Shown here piece by piece: positions 8,347 through 15,945 of a stretch of 33,066 bases of DNA. The DNA is from VRUE01 sp035712345 (lineage in GTDB: Bacteria; Actinomycetota; Thermoleophilia; Solirubrobacterales; 70-9), in the NCBI GenBank assembly GCA_035712345.1, contig DASTAY010000016.1:1-33066 (forward strand), given 5' to 3'. The position numbers and the translations under genes are program-made. The notes under the pieces were generated by a model. It had not been told where the DNA came from and made no database searches. It saw only the letters and a list, made by a program, of their open reading frames with translations. The stretch's first letter is position 1; each line of letters opens with the position of its first letter.

Positions 8347-10022
8347 CGTCGATGCCTTCGATGCGGGTGATGACGGCCATGCCGGTGACGCCGGCGGTGC
8401 CGGTGGCGGTGCCGCCGGCGATGCCGTCTGGGGGCCGGGGTTGCGGCGGGCGGCGAGGCGACCGTCGGCGCGGTACCACCGGCCGGGGAGCCGGCGCCAG
8501 GCGGACTGCCACCCGATCCACCGCCAGGCAGAGCGACGTTGAACGTGTACCCGGACGGGCTGGGATCGACGTTGCCGCTCGGATCGATCGCTCTCACCTG
8601 GAAGGAATGTGGCCCGTCCCCCAAACCTTGGTAGGAGACGCCGCTCGTCGGGCAAGACGAGAATTCGCCGCTGTCGAGCTTGCATTCGAAGCTCGACCCA
8701 GGCTCGTTCGACGCGTACGTGAACGACGCGCTCGAGCTGTCGCTCGGATCGGGGGGCGCCGAGACGATCGTCGTCTGGGGCGGGGTGATGTCGTTGAGCG
8801 AGTTGTCGACCATCCAGGTGAACGTCGCCGTCGCTCCCTGGTTGGCGGCTTTGTCCCTCGCCCTGACCGAGAAGGTGTATTCGCCGTCGCTGAGTTTCAC
8901 GTAGGTCTTGCCGGAGCTGCAGGGCGAGAATGAATCGGGTCCGCCTTCCTTCGCCAGGCTGCATTCGAGCGTCGATCCACTCTCGCTGGCATGGAAATCG
9001 AAGGCGGCGGAGGTCCCGGGGCTCGGGTCCGGCGGGTGGCTGTCGATGGTCGTGGCGGGTGCGACGGTGTCGACCGTCCAGGTGTAGGAGGCCGGAGTCG
9101 GGTCCGGACCGGACGCGTTGACGCCCCTCACCTGAAAGGTGTGACTGCCGTCGGACAGCCCTTCGTAAGTCTGGGGGCCAAGCGCCGGACAGGCGGCAAA
9201 CGTCGCGGCGTCCAGCTTGCATTCGTAGCTCGTGGCGCCGGGCGCTTCGTAGGTGAATTCGGCTTCGGCGCTGTTCGAGTCGAGGGCCGGCCGCTCGTCT
9301 ATCGCGGTGTTGGGGACGCCGGCGCAGGCACTCTCGGTTATCGGACTGGAATCGTCGCGCGGGGCCGGCGTCACCGCTTCGAAGTCGGTCGCGCTGTCGT
9401 CCGAGTCGTCGGATTCCTCGAGCAGGGTCGGGCAACCCGGACTGATCGTGCGCCGCAGCGCCTTGCCGGCCGGAATCCCGCCGGGAGAGGCCGGCGCGCC
9501 CACGCTGGTGCCGGTCGCAGTCTGCAGCGCCGCGCCGCCGTTGAAATTGCCCCAGGCGACGCAGTCGGCGGGCACGCCGCCCGCGTTCCAGCAGGCGGCC
9601 CCGCCCGCGGCGGCAACGGCGAGGCCGGAATCGACGAGGTCGGGCGCGACGCCGAAGTTCGCCTGCACGTTGGTATCGCCGATCAGGATGGTCTGCTGGT
9701 TGGCGAAGTTGGGGATCGAGGAGGAGAAGGTCGAGCTGTGGACCAGGGCGCCGCTCGCGTTGTAGAGGGTCATCGAGTGGCCACCGAGCAGGTACTGGCC
9801 GCTCGCGAACATCTGCAGCTCCACATAGCTGTCGTCGTTCTGGCCGGCGTAGACCTCACGCACTTTGATCAGGTGGAACGTCGCCTGTGCCACCGGCGCG
9901 AACGACAGGAGGGTCAGGAGCATCGCGACGGCGGACACAGGCAACGCAACGCGAAGACGTCTCCGTCCCAGGCGAAACGGCGCCTTGCCTCCGCGGTTCC
10001 GGGTACCCATCCGCTTCTGCAT
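8343..10022 (-). CDS. Secreted lamin-tail-like protein with three Cys-paired Ig-like repeats and a His/Arg tail
   Basis: The 559-residue product has a basic N-terminus and signal peptide (cleavage near AQA, residue 47). A lamin-tail-like region runs to about residue 235. Three Ig-like repeats follow, at about 240-322, 323-412 and 413-500, each with a paired-Cys pattern (YECKLD...ACP, LECSLA...PCS, FECKLD...SCP) and a DGxxxFxVR strand. A Gly/Ser/Pro/Ala linker leads to a last 28 residues made almost only of Arg and His. An ATG at 10010 is an alternative start; neither has a clear ribosome binding site. It lies head to head with ispG and is co-transcribed with its shorter paralogue. The domain labels come from pattern memory; the function is not known. 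Confidence 0.75.
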   Translation of the reverse strand: MQKRMGTRNRGGKAPFRLGRRRLRVALPVSAVAMLLTLLSFAPVAQATFHLIKVREVYAGQNDDSYVELQMFASGQYLLGGHSMTLYNASGALVHSSTFSSSIPNFANQQTILIGDTNVQANFGVAPDLVDSGLAVAAAGGAACWNAGGVPADCVAWGNFNGGAALQTATGTSVGAPASPGGIPAGKALRRTISPGCPTLLEESDDSDDSATDFEAVTPAPRDDSSPITESACAGVPNTAIDERPALDSNSAEAEFTYEAPGATSYECKLDAATFAACPALGPQTYEGLSDGSHTFQVRGVNASGPDPTPASYTWTVDTVAPATTIDSHPPDPSPGTSAAFDFHASESGSTLECSLAKEGGPDSFSPCSSGKTYVKLSDGEYTFSVRARDKAANQGATATFTWMVDNSLNDITPPQTTIVSAPPDPSDSSSASFTYASNEPGSSFECKLDSGEFSSCPTSGVSYQGLGDGPHSFQVRAIDPSGNVDPSPSGYTFNVALPGGGSGGSPPGAGSPAGGTAPTVASPPAATPAPRRHRRRHRHRHRRRHRHGRHHPHRRHRR

Positions 10023-10071
10023 ACGGACGGGCGGCCATCCGGGTTCAGTCCGGGCCGGGAAGGCTTACCGC

Positions 10072-10077
10072 TACGCT
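10072..10077 (+). promoter_or_regulatory. Probable leaderless -10 box (TACGCT) before ispG
   Basis: TACGCT matches TANNNT and ends 6 nt before the ispG ATG. There is no purine-rich ribosome binding site, so transcription could begin at or next to the start codon. The 62 bp between the divergent ATGs leaves little room for any other arrangement. Confidence 0.5.
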
Positions 10078-10083
10078 CCCGAT

Positions 10084-11337
10084 ATGTCCTCCAAGCGGCA
10101 GATATTCGTCGGCGGGGTGCCGATCGGCGGCGGTGCGCCGGTGGCGGTGCAGACGATGACCAAGACCGAGACCGCCAACCTGGCGGCGACGATGGAGCAG
10201 ATCCGCAAGGTCGCCGACGCGGGTGCGGACATCGTCCGCGTCGCGGTGCCGCGCGACGAGGACGTCGAGGCGCTGAAGACGATCGTCAGGAAATCGCCGA
10301 TCCCGGTGATCGCCGACATCCATTTCAACCACACGCTGGCGTTGAAGGCGATCGACGCGGGCGCCCACTGCATCCGGCTCAACCCCGGCAACATCGGCGG
10401 CCGCGAGAAAGTCGCCGAGGTCGCCGAGAGGGCCACGGCGGCCGGGGTGCCGATGCGGATCGGGGTCAACTCGGGCTCATTGCCCAAGCACCTGCACGAG
10501 CTCGAGCGCGAGGCCCCTGTCGAGGCGCTGGTCGCCGCCGCGGTCGAGTTCGTCGAATTGATGGAGGGCCTCGACTTCGAGAACTTCAAGGTCTCGATCA
10601 AGTCGACCAACGTGCCCAACACGATCGCCGCCAACCGCCTGCTCTCGGAGAAGATCCCCTATCCGTTGCACCTCGGGATCACCGAGGCGGGGACCAAATG
10701 GTCCGGCGCGCTCAAATCCTCGGTCGGCCTCGGCACGCTGCTGGCCGACGGGATCGGCGACACGATCCGGATCAGCCTCTCGACCTTTCACGCCGAGGAG
10801 GAGGTCAAGGTCGCCTGGGAGATCCTCAAGGCGCTGCAGCTGCGCGAGCGCGGCCCGGTGCTGATCGCCTGCCCGACCTGCGGTCGCCTGCAGTTCGACA
10901 TGGACTCGGTCGTCGCCGAGATCGAGCAGCGGCTGGAAAGCTACGCCGAGCCGGTCGAGGTGGCGGTGCTCGGCTGCGCCGTCAACGGCATCGGCGAGGC
11001 CAGCCACGCCGACTTCGGCATCGCAGGGGCCAAGAACGAGGGCCTGATCTTCGCCCACGGCAAGCCGCTGCGAAAGGTCCCGCAGGCGACCCTGGTCGAC
11101 ACCCTGTTCGAAGAGATCGACAAGTCCCTGGATCGCGGCAAGGTCGAGGTCGACGAGGCGAAATCGCGTGAGGGCGCAGCCTGGCTGGCCAAGATCGAGG
11201 AGGAAAACGCCGGCGAACTCACGCCGGAGAAGATCGCCCAGATGGAGAAGGAAGCGGTCGAAAACGGCGAGTCGGACAAGGTCCTGCTCGACGAGCAAGC
11301 CTCGCCTACGGCGGGGCGCCGCTTCACCCGCGCCTGA
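10084..11337 (+). CDS. ispG: 4-hydroxy-3-methylbut-2-enyl diphosphate synthase (GcpE)
   Basis: IspG is the 4Fe-4S enzyme that reductively opens methylerythritol cyclodiphosphate to HMBPP, the penultimate MEP step. The 417-residue protein shows the TIM-barrel start (VGGVPIGGGAPVAVQTMT), RLNPGNIGG, GITEAGTKWSG, and the cluster ligands Cys263 and Cys266 (CPTCGR), Cys298 (LGCAVNG) and the Glu in GIGEASHAD. After the catalytic domain there is a charged, probably helical extension of roughly 40 residues. The ATG at 10084 is set by the conserved N-terminus and the -10 box. It belongs to the same pathway as dxr upstream and is followed 67 bp later by proS. Confidence 0.95.
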   Translation: MSSKRQIFVGGVPIGGGAPVAVQTMTKTETANLAATMEQIRKVADAGADIVRVAVPRDEDVEALKTIVRKSPIPVIADIHFNHTLALKAIDAGAHCIRLNPGNIGGREKVAEVAERATAAGVPMRIGVNSGSLPKHLHELEREAPVEALVAAAVEFVELMEGLDFENFKVSIKSTNVPNTIAANRLLSEKIPYPLHLGITEAGTKWSGALKSSVGLGTLLADGIGDTIRISLSTFHAEEEVKVAWEILKALQLRERGPVLIACPTCGRLQFDMDSVVAEIEQRLESYAEPVEVAVLGCAVNGIGEASHADFGIAGAKNEGLIFAHGKPLRKVPQATLVDTLFEEIDKSLDRGKVEVDEAKSREGAAWLAKIEEENAGELTPEKIAQMEKEAVENGESDKVLLDEQASPTAGRRFTRA

Positions 11338-11391
11338 GCACCCTCGCCGGGAGTAAACGTCCTGTCGCCAGCTATCCGCCTAACTAGTGGA

Positions 11392-11397
11392 TAGGTT
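11392..11397 (+). promoter_or_regulatory. Possible leaderless -10 box (TAGGTT) before proS
   Basis: TAGGTT fits TANNNT and ends 7 nt before the GTG at 11405. The same bases could instead be read as a weak GGATAGG ribosome binding site for that GTG. Either reading favours 11405 over the GTG at 11387. Confidence 0.35.
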
Positions 11398-11404
11398 TCC
11401 CCCA

Positions 11405-13093
11405 GTGACGCGCCTGAGCCAGACGTTCCTGCCCACCCTCAAGGACCCGCCCTCCGATGCGGAGGCCGTCTCCCACAAGCTGATGGTGCGGGCGGGCCTG
11501 ATCCGGCAGCTGGGGGCCGGGCTTTGGACCTACCTGCCCGCCGGGTGGCGGGTTCAGCGCAAGGTCGAGGCGATCGTGCGCGAGGAGATGGAGGGGATCG
11601 GCTGCCAGGAGATGCTGATGCCGGTGCTGCAGCCGGCCGAGCTCTGGAAGCAGACCGGCCGTTACGCGATCGAGGAGCTGTTCAAGCTCGAGGACCGCAA
11701 GGGCGCGCCGATGGTGCTGGCGCTGACCCACGAGGAGTGCGTCACCCACCACGTCGCGCGCGAGGTCCGCTCCTACCGCGACCTGCCGCTGATGCTCTTC
11801 CACATCCAGACCAAGGAGCGCGACGAGGCACGGCCCCGGGCAGGGGTCCTGCGCACGCGCGAGTTCACGATGAAGGACGCCTACTCCTTCGATCGCGACG
11901 AGGAGGGCCTGGCGCGCTCCTATGCGCTGCAGAGCGGGGCCTACGAGCGGATCTTCGATCGCTGCGGCCTGCACTGGCACCGGGTCGAGTCCGACGTCGG
12001 CATGATGGGCGGCTCCGGCGCCCACGAGTACATGGCGCCCTGCCCCGCGGGCGAGAACGAGGTCGCCCTGGCGCCCGGCTATGCGGCCAACGTCGAGATC
12101 GCCTCGGCGGAGCCGCGGCCGGTCGAGCTCCCGCCGGCGCTCGACGCTCCCGAGGAGGTCGCCACTCCGGGCCTGACGACGGTCGAGGAGGTCTCCGGCT
12201 CGCTCGGGGTCGCCCCGGGCGCGCTGATCAAGGCGATGCCGGTGGTGGTCGAGGGCCGCGGCACGGTCCTCGTCCTGCTGCGCGGCGACCATCGCCTCAA
12301 CGAGGTCAAGCTGCGCAACGCGCTCGGCGCCGACTTTCGCCCGGCAGGCGCGGAGGAGATCGAGACGGCGCTCGGCCTGGTCGGCTTCGTCGGCCCCGTC
12401 GGCGTCGAGCTTCCTGTCTACAAGGACGCGGCGATCCAGGGCGACTCGTTCATCAGCGGCGCCAACCGGGCGGACGCCCATCTGCGCGGCGTGCGACCCG
12501 GCCGGGACTTCGCGTTCGAGGAGGTCGACGTGCGCACGATCGAGGCCGGCGACACGGCGCCCGGCGGCGGCGCGATCGAGATCGAGCCGGCGATCGAGGT
12601 CGGCAACATCTTCAAGCTCGGCACCCGTTACTCGGAGCCGCTGGGCGCCACCTATCTGGATGAGAACGGCGTCGAGCGACCTATCGTGATGGGCTCCTAT
12701 GGGATCGGCCCGGCGCGGATCGTCGCCGCGGCGATCGAGCAGGGCGCCGACGAGCGCGGCATCGTCTGGCCCGCCGCCCTCGCTCCCTGGCAGATCCAAC
12801 TCGTCTCCCTGGCCAAGTCCGCGGACGCCGAGCGCGAGGCCGCGGACGCGCTGTACGAGGCGCTGCGCGAGGGCGGGGCCGAGGTCCTCTACGACGACCG
12901 CGACGCCGGGCCCGGAGAGAAGCTGACCGACGCCGAGCTGCTCGGCTGCCCGCTGCGCGTCGTCGTCGGCCGGCGGGGGCTGGCGAAGGGCGTGGTCGAG
13001 GCGAGCGAGCGCGCCGGCGGCGGCGAGCACGAGCTGCCGGTGCAGGAAGCCGGCGAGCGGGCGCTCGCCCTGCTCCATGGCGAGGATGCCTGA
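11405..13093 (+). CDS. proS: Prolyl-tRNA synthetase, bacterial type with editing domain
   Basis: This class II synthetase charges tRNA-Pro. The protein of about 562 residues begins with the typical TRLSQTFLPTLKDPP, followed by motif 1 around RAGLIRQLGAGLWTYLPAGWRV and motif 2 around RDEARPRAGVLRTREFTMKDAYSF. A long insertion of about 180 residues follows, the bacterial INS editing domain that removes mis-charged Ala, and then motif 3 around VMGSYGIGPARIVAA and a C-terminal anticodon-binding domain. I prefer the GTG at 11405, which matches the family N-terminus, over the GTG at 11387, which would add six residues. Its 3' end overlaps the next gene by 17 bp. Confidence 0.95.
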   Translation: MTRLSQTFLPTLKDPPSDAEAVSHKLMVRAGLIRQLGAGLWTYLPAGWRVQRKVEAIVREEMEGIGCQEMLMPVLQPAELWKQTGRYAIEELFKLEDRKGAPMVLALTHEECVTHHVAREVRSYRDLPLMLFHIQTKERDEARPRAGVLRTREFTMKDAYSFDRDEEGLARSYALQSGAYERIFDRCGLHWHRVESDVGMMGGSGAHEYMAPCPAGENEVALAPGYAANVEIASAEPRPVELPPALDAPEEVATPGLTTVEEVSGSLGVAPGALIKAMPVVVEGRGTVLVLLRGDHRLNEVKLRNALGADFRPAGAEEIETALGLVGFVGPVGVELPVYKDAAIQGDSFISGANRADAHLRGVRPGRDFAFEEVDVRTIEAGDTAPGGGAIEIEPAIEVGNIFKLGTRYSEPLGATYLDENGVERPIVMGSYGIGPARIVAAAIEQGADERGIVWPAALAPWQIQLVSLAKSADAEREAADALYEALREGGAEVLYDDRDAGPGEKLTDAELLGCPLRVVVGRRGLAKGVVEASERAGGGEHELPVQEAGERALALLHGEDA

Positions 13094-13739
13094 CGCGGCC
13101 CCCTTCGGGCGCGGCCGCATCCGCCGCCTCTTCGGGCTCGATCGCAGCGGGCCGCCGCCACGCCAGACGCAGCAGGGGGAACCGCTCAATCCCTGGACGC
13201 TGCCGAACCTGGTCGGCTACTTGCGCCTCGCCGGGCTGCCGGTATTCCTCTACCTTGCCTTCGAATCGGGCGACGGACGCAGCGTCGCCTCGGCGACGAT
13301 CTTCTGGCTGATCGCCGCGGGCGACTACCTCGACGGCTTCCTCGCCCGGGTAACCGGTCAGTACAGCCGCCTCGGGACGATGCTCGACCCGCTGATCGAC
13401 CGACTCACGATTCTCTCCGGCGCCGTCGTCTGCTGGCACTTCGAGCTGTTGCCGCGCTGGGCGCTGGCGCTGCTCGTCGCCCGCGAGCTGGCGATGCTGG
13501 CGCTGGCCCAATACGGCCTGCGCCACGGCGTCCAGATCGCCGTCAACTGGCCCGGCCGGATCTCGGTCTTCCCGATCATGGGGGGGATCTTCTTCGCCCT
13601 CGTCTTCGCCGGCTGGGTGCCCAGCGCCCTGTTGATCCTCGGCGTCGCGTTGGCGATCCTGGCCACCGCGCTCTACGCCCGGACGGGCGTGCGAGCGGTG
13701 CGCGGGCAGAGGGCGCAAGGCGGCTCTCAGGGCCCATAA
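13077..13739 (+). CDS. CDP-alcohol phosphatidyltransferase (PgsA-like)
   Basis: The 220-residue membrane protein carries the family signature DG-x2-AR-x8-G-x3-D-x3-D, seen as DGFLAR through LGTMLDPLIDR, whose aspartates bind Mg and CDP-diacylglycerol. Several hydrophobic segments follow. Family members join a CDP-activated lipid to an alcohol; phosphatidylglycerophosphate synthase is the likeliest role, but cardiolipin or another head group cannot be excluded. The first 40 residues are basic and Pro-rich and probably cytoplasmic. The ATG at 13077 overlaps proS by 17 bp; an ATG at 13086 is an alternative. In mycobacteria pgsA2 also lies a few genes before garA and a MerR gene, which matches the order here. 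Confidence 0.87.
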   Translation: MARMPDAAPFGRGRIRRLFGLDRSGPPPRQTQQGEPLNPWTLPNLVGYLRLAGLPVFLYLAFESGDGRSVASATIFWLIAAGDYLDGFLARVTGQYSRLGTMLDPLIDRLTILSGAVVCWHFELLPRWALALLVARELAMLALAQYGLRHGVQIAVNWPGRISVFPIMGGIFFALVFAGWVPSALLILGVALAILATALYARTGVRAVRGQRAQGGSQGP

Positions 13740-13753
13740 CCTTCAACCTGCAC

Positions 13754-13781
13754 TTGAACCTTGGGCCGGGCGACCTATAAT
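13754..13781 (+). promoter_or_regulatory. Strong sigma-70-type promoter before the rsiG-like operon
   Basis: TTGAAC at 13754-13759 and a perfect TATAAT at 13776-13781 are separated by 16 nt. Transcription would start near 13788 and leave a leader of about 44 nt that contains AAGGAG 5 nt before the ATG at 13832. The -35 box lies inside a weak inverted repeat (GGCCCA at 13731-13736 and TGGGCC at 13762-13767, with inner TTCAA/TTGAA), which may end pgsA transcription or serve as an operator. Confidence 0.75.
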
Positions 13782-13831
13782 CCGATCTCAGCCGCCAACG
13801 GAGGCACACGTCTCCCGATCAAGGAGCTTCG

Positions 13832-14107
13832 ATGGAGGACACCTTTCCCGATCTCGGTTCTCTCAGCGACGAAGAGCTGAAGGATCTGATCGACAAGCTC
13901 ACCGGCGAGGAGAACGAGATCTCCTACAAACGCCGGGTGTTGCACGGCAAGATCGACATCCTGCGCGCCGAGCTCGTCAACCGGCTGCGCCACAAACGCG
14001 AAAGCGGCGACTCGCTGATCTCCGGCGACGACGTCGCCCAGTTGACCGACATCCTCGCGGGCAAGGCGCAGCACGCCGCCGGGCCGGAGGACGACGCGGC
14101 CGCCTGA
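13832..14107 (+). CDS. RsiG-like c-di-GMP-responsive anti-sigma protein, single motif
   Basis: The small 91-residue protein is mostly helical and charged. Residues 27-42 read E-x3-S-x2-R-x3-H-x3-D (Glu27, Ser31, Arg34, His38, Asp42). The RsiG family of actinobacteria binds cyclic di-GMP through E-x3-S-x2-R-x3-Q-x3-D and uses it to hold the sigma factor WhiG. Streptomyces RsiG has two motif copies, whereas a single-copy ancestral form that pairs as a homodimer is known from Rubrobacter. This protein has one copy, and the usual Gln is His. The family call is recognition from motif and length; binding of c-di-GMP is inferred. The start follows AAGGAG by 5 nt. It is the first gene of a four-gene operon with FHA, MerR and SRPBCC genes. 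No whiG-like gene is visible here. Confidence 0.72.
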   Translation: MEDTFPDLGSLSDEELKDLIDKLTGEENEISYKRRVLHGKIDILRAELVNRLRHKRESGDSLISGDDVAQLTDILAGKAQHAAGPEDDAAA

Positions 14108-14122
14108 GGCCGGGGAGAGTCG

Positions 14123-14596
14123 ATGGCTGTCCACTGCCCAGAGTGCGGCTTCGTCAACCCGGAGGGGGCCAACTACTGCCAGAAGTGCGGCGCCTACCTC
14201 GGTGGCCCGAAGGACGAGGCCGACGAGCCGACGACGATGACCTACACCGTCGACGAAACCGGCGAGATGCAGCCGATCGACATCGACGAGGTGCTCGAGA
14301 CGAGCGGCGCCGCGCTGGTGATCCGCGCGGGCGGGGGCCGGGCGGGGGAGAGCTTCACGGTGACCGAGGACCGGGTCAGCATCGGCCGCAGCCCCGACGC
14401 CGGCGTCTTCCTCGACGACGTCACGGTGTCCCGCAACCACGCCCTGCTGGTGCGCCGCCGCGACGGCTTTTACATCGACGACCTCGGCTCGCTCAACGGC
14501 ACCTATGTCAACCGGCGGCGGATCGAGTCGCACCGGCTCGCCGACGGCGACGAGATCCAGGTCGGCAAGTACAAGCTCAGCTACCTGGAGAAGTAG
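14123..14596 (+). CDS. Zinc-ribbon and FHA domain protein (GarA/OdhI-like)
   Basis: The 157-residue protein starts with a zinc ribbon (Cys5, Cys8, Cys19, Cys22). An acidic linker with a Thr cluster (Thr37, Thr38, Thr40, Thr42) follows, and then a C-terminal FHA domain with SIGRSPDAGV, the SRNHA motif, and LGSLNGTYVN. FHA domains bind phosphothreonine. GarA and OdhI of mycobacteria and corynebacteria are phosphorylated by PknB/PknG on an N-terminal ETTS site and then switch off 2-oxoglutarate dehydrogenase. Here the Thr cluster occupies the same place, so similar self-binding is plausible. The neighbouring MerR gene reproduces the garA-Rv1828 order. The zinc ribbon is an addition compared with GarA. 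It lies 15 bp after the rsiG-like gene. Confidence 0.88.
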   Translation: MAVHCPECGFVNPEGANYCQKCGAYLGGPKDEADEPTTMTYTVDETGEMQPIDIDEVLETSGAALVIRAGGGRAGESFTVTEDRVSIGRSPDAGVFLDDVTVSRNHALLVRRRDGFYIDDLGSLNGTYVNRRRIESHRLADGDEIQVGKYKLSYLEK

Positions 14597-14605
14597 GGGG
14601 CGACG

Positions 14606-15355
14606 ATGGCGGTCTCCGAGCAGCCCCAACAGTCGCGCCAGCGCGACTCACGGCCGCGCAAGGCGCTGACGATCGGCGCCGTCTGCAAGATCCTGCAGAA
14701 CGAGTTCGACGACATCTCGATCTCCAAGATCCGCTACCTCGAGGATCAGAAGCTCTTGACGCCGCGCCGCACGCAGGGCGGCTACCGCCTCTACAGCCAG
14801 TCCGACGTCGAGCGCCTGCGCACGATCCTGCGCCTGCAGCGCGACGAGTTCCTGCCCCTGCGGGTGATCCGCCAGGAGCTCGCGGCGGGCGGCGAGATCG
14901 ACCTCGGCGGCGGCAACGCCGACCGCCGTCCCGCCGCGGGCGCGGTGCGCCGCGCGATCCTGGTCAACACCTCGAGCGCCTACCTGACGCTGGAGGAGGT
15001 GATCGAGGAGACCGGCGCCCGCCACGAGCTGATCGGCGAGCTGGAGAACTTCGGCATCGTCCAACCGGAGAAGCGCGACGGCAGGACCGTCTACGACGAG
15101 ACCGATCGCGAGATCGTCCGCGCCGCCAACGAGCTTTCCCGGGTCGGGGTCGGCGCCCGCAACCTGCGCGTCTTCCGCTCCTCCGCGGACCGCGAGGCGA
15201 ACCTGCTGGAAGCGCTGCTGGGGCCCTCGCTGCGCTCGCGCAACCCGGAGCGGCGCAAGGAGGCCCTGGAGAGCCTCGAGAGCCTGGCGGCGACCGTGAG
15301 CCACCTCAAGCATCTGCTGCTGGTGCGCGATCTGCGCCGCTTGGCGGGCGACTGA
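14606..15355 (+). CDS. MerR family regulator (FtsR/Rv1828-like)
   Basis: The 249-residue protein has an N-terminal winged-helix MerR DNA-binding region (LTIGAVCKIL through KIRYLEDQKLLTPRRTQGGYRLYS). A spacer of about 60 residues, a second HTH-like segment (LTLEEVIEETG through YDETDREIV) and a helical C-terminus follow. This long MerR type next to an FHA/GarA gene matches Rv1828 of M. tuberculosis and Cg1631 (FtsR) of C. glutamicum, which activates ftsZ. A cell-division role is therefore inferred from family and position. No metal-binding Cys pair of classical MerR is present. The gene lies 9 bp after the FHA gene, in the same operon. Confidence 0.85.
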   Translation: MAVSEQPQQSRQRDSRPRKALTIGAVCKILQNEFDDISISKIRYLEDQKLLTPRRTQGGYRLYSQSDVERLRTILRLQRDEFLPLRVIRQELAAGGEIDLGGGNADRRPAAGAVRRAILVNTSSAYLTLEEVIEETGARHELIGELENFGIVQPEKRDGRTVYDETDREIVRAANELSRVGVGARNLRVFRSSADREANLLEALLGPSLRSRNPERRKEALESLESLAATVSHLKHLLLVRDLRRLAGD

Positions 15356-15365
15356 AGAGGAGCCC

Positions 15366-15827
15366 ATGCCGCGTGTCACCCGCCGACGGACGATCGCGGC
15401 TCCCGTGGGCGAAATCTGGGAGCTCGTCTCCGATCCCTACAGCCTGCCCCGCTGGTGGCCGCGGACCGGCAGGGTGGAGAGCGTAGACCGCAAGCCGGAG
15501 GGCAGGCGCAGCCAGTGGACCAAGGTGCTGGAGACGGCCGAGGGGCGCGGCGTGCGGGCCGACTTCCGCTGCCTCAGCTCGGCCGAGGAGGAGCGCTACG
15601 TCTGGGAGCAGCAGCTCGCCGGCAGCCCCTTCGAGCGGCACCTGCGCAGCTCGATCGTGGAGATCGACCTGAGCGTGGTCGAGGGTGGCACCGAGGTCAG
15701 CATCACCTCCGAGCAGAAGCTGCGGGGAACGTCGCGGCTGGGGTCCCCGCTGATGCGCGGCGGCCAGGGTAAGATCCTCGACGAGGCGTTGGATGGCCTC
15801 GAAGCCGCTCTTGGAGGCTCGCCATGA
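15366..15827 (+). CDS. SRPBCC family protein (polyketide cyclase/START-like)
   Basis: The 153-residue protein follows the SRPBCC pattern: an N-terminal strand RRRTIAAPVGEIWELVSD, then PYSLPRWWPR, alternating strands, and a long C-terminal helix (GKILDEALDGLEAAL). These folds form a hydrophobic pocket for lipid-like or aromatic ligands; catalytic roles vary and none can be assigned. AAGAGGAG stands 5 nt before the ATG. It is the last gene of the rsiG-like operon, 10 bp after the MerR gene, and is followed at once by a large inverted repeat. Confidence 0.8.
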   Translation: MPRVTRRRTIAAPVGEIWELVSDPYSLPRWWPRTGRVESVDRKPEGRRSQWTKVLETAEGRGVRADFRCLSSAEEERYVWEQQLAGSPFERHLRSSIVEIDLSVVEGGTEVSITSEQKLRGTSRLGSPLMRGGQGKILDEALDGLEAALGGSP

Positions 15828-15832
15828 GCAGG

Positions 15833-15945
15833 GGGGCAATCCCGGCAGGGGTTCCACTTAACTTTTTCCGAAGACACTTTGCGGCTGTCCGCGGTTGGTT
15901 GCGCGGAAAAAGTACAAGACGTTCCACCCCTACCGGGATTGCCCC
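15833..15945. repeat. Large bipartite inverted repeat
   Basis: Outer arms 15833-15852 and 15926-15945 pair over 19 of 20 positions (GGGGCAATCCCGGCAGGGGT). After unpaired 8-12 nt, inner arms ACTTTTTCCG (15861-15870) and CGGAAAAAGT (15904-15913) pair perfectly. The centre holds a small GCGG-CTGT-CCGC hairpin. The whole structure begins 5 bp after the SRPBCC stop and ends exactly at the likely TTG start of the flavoprotein gene. It could be a terminator, an RNA control element for the next gene, or a small non-autonomous mobile element. Confidence 0.8.

Noticed and set aside
5165..8521. Very long minus-strand open frame of 1118 codons across rseP, the acyl-CoA synthetase and the secreted-protein gene
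   Set aside because: Its product is low-complexity and Arg/Gly/Asp-rich, it runs antisense to well-supported genes, and it shows no domain. Such frames are common in high-GC DNA.
8500..9300. Repeated unit pattern considered as a DNA repeat or CRISPR
   Set aside because: The similarity is at protein level, as three diverged Ig-like repeats; there are no identical direct repeats with spacers.
9856..10038. Small minus-strand frame of 60 codons starting upstream of the secreted-protein gene
   Set aside because: It overlaps the supported signal-peptide region in another frame and has no conserved features.
8991..11171. Long + strand frame of 726 codons across the secreted-protein gene and ispG
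   Set aside because: It is antisense to one supported gene and out of frame with another, with no recognisable domain.
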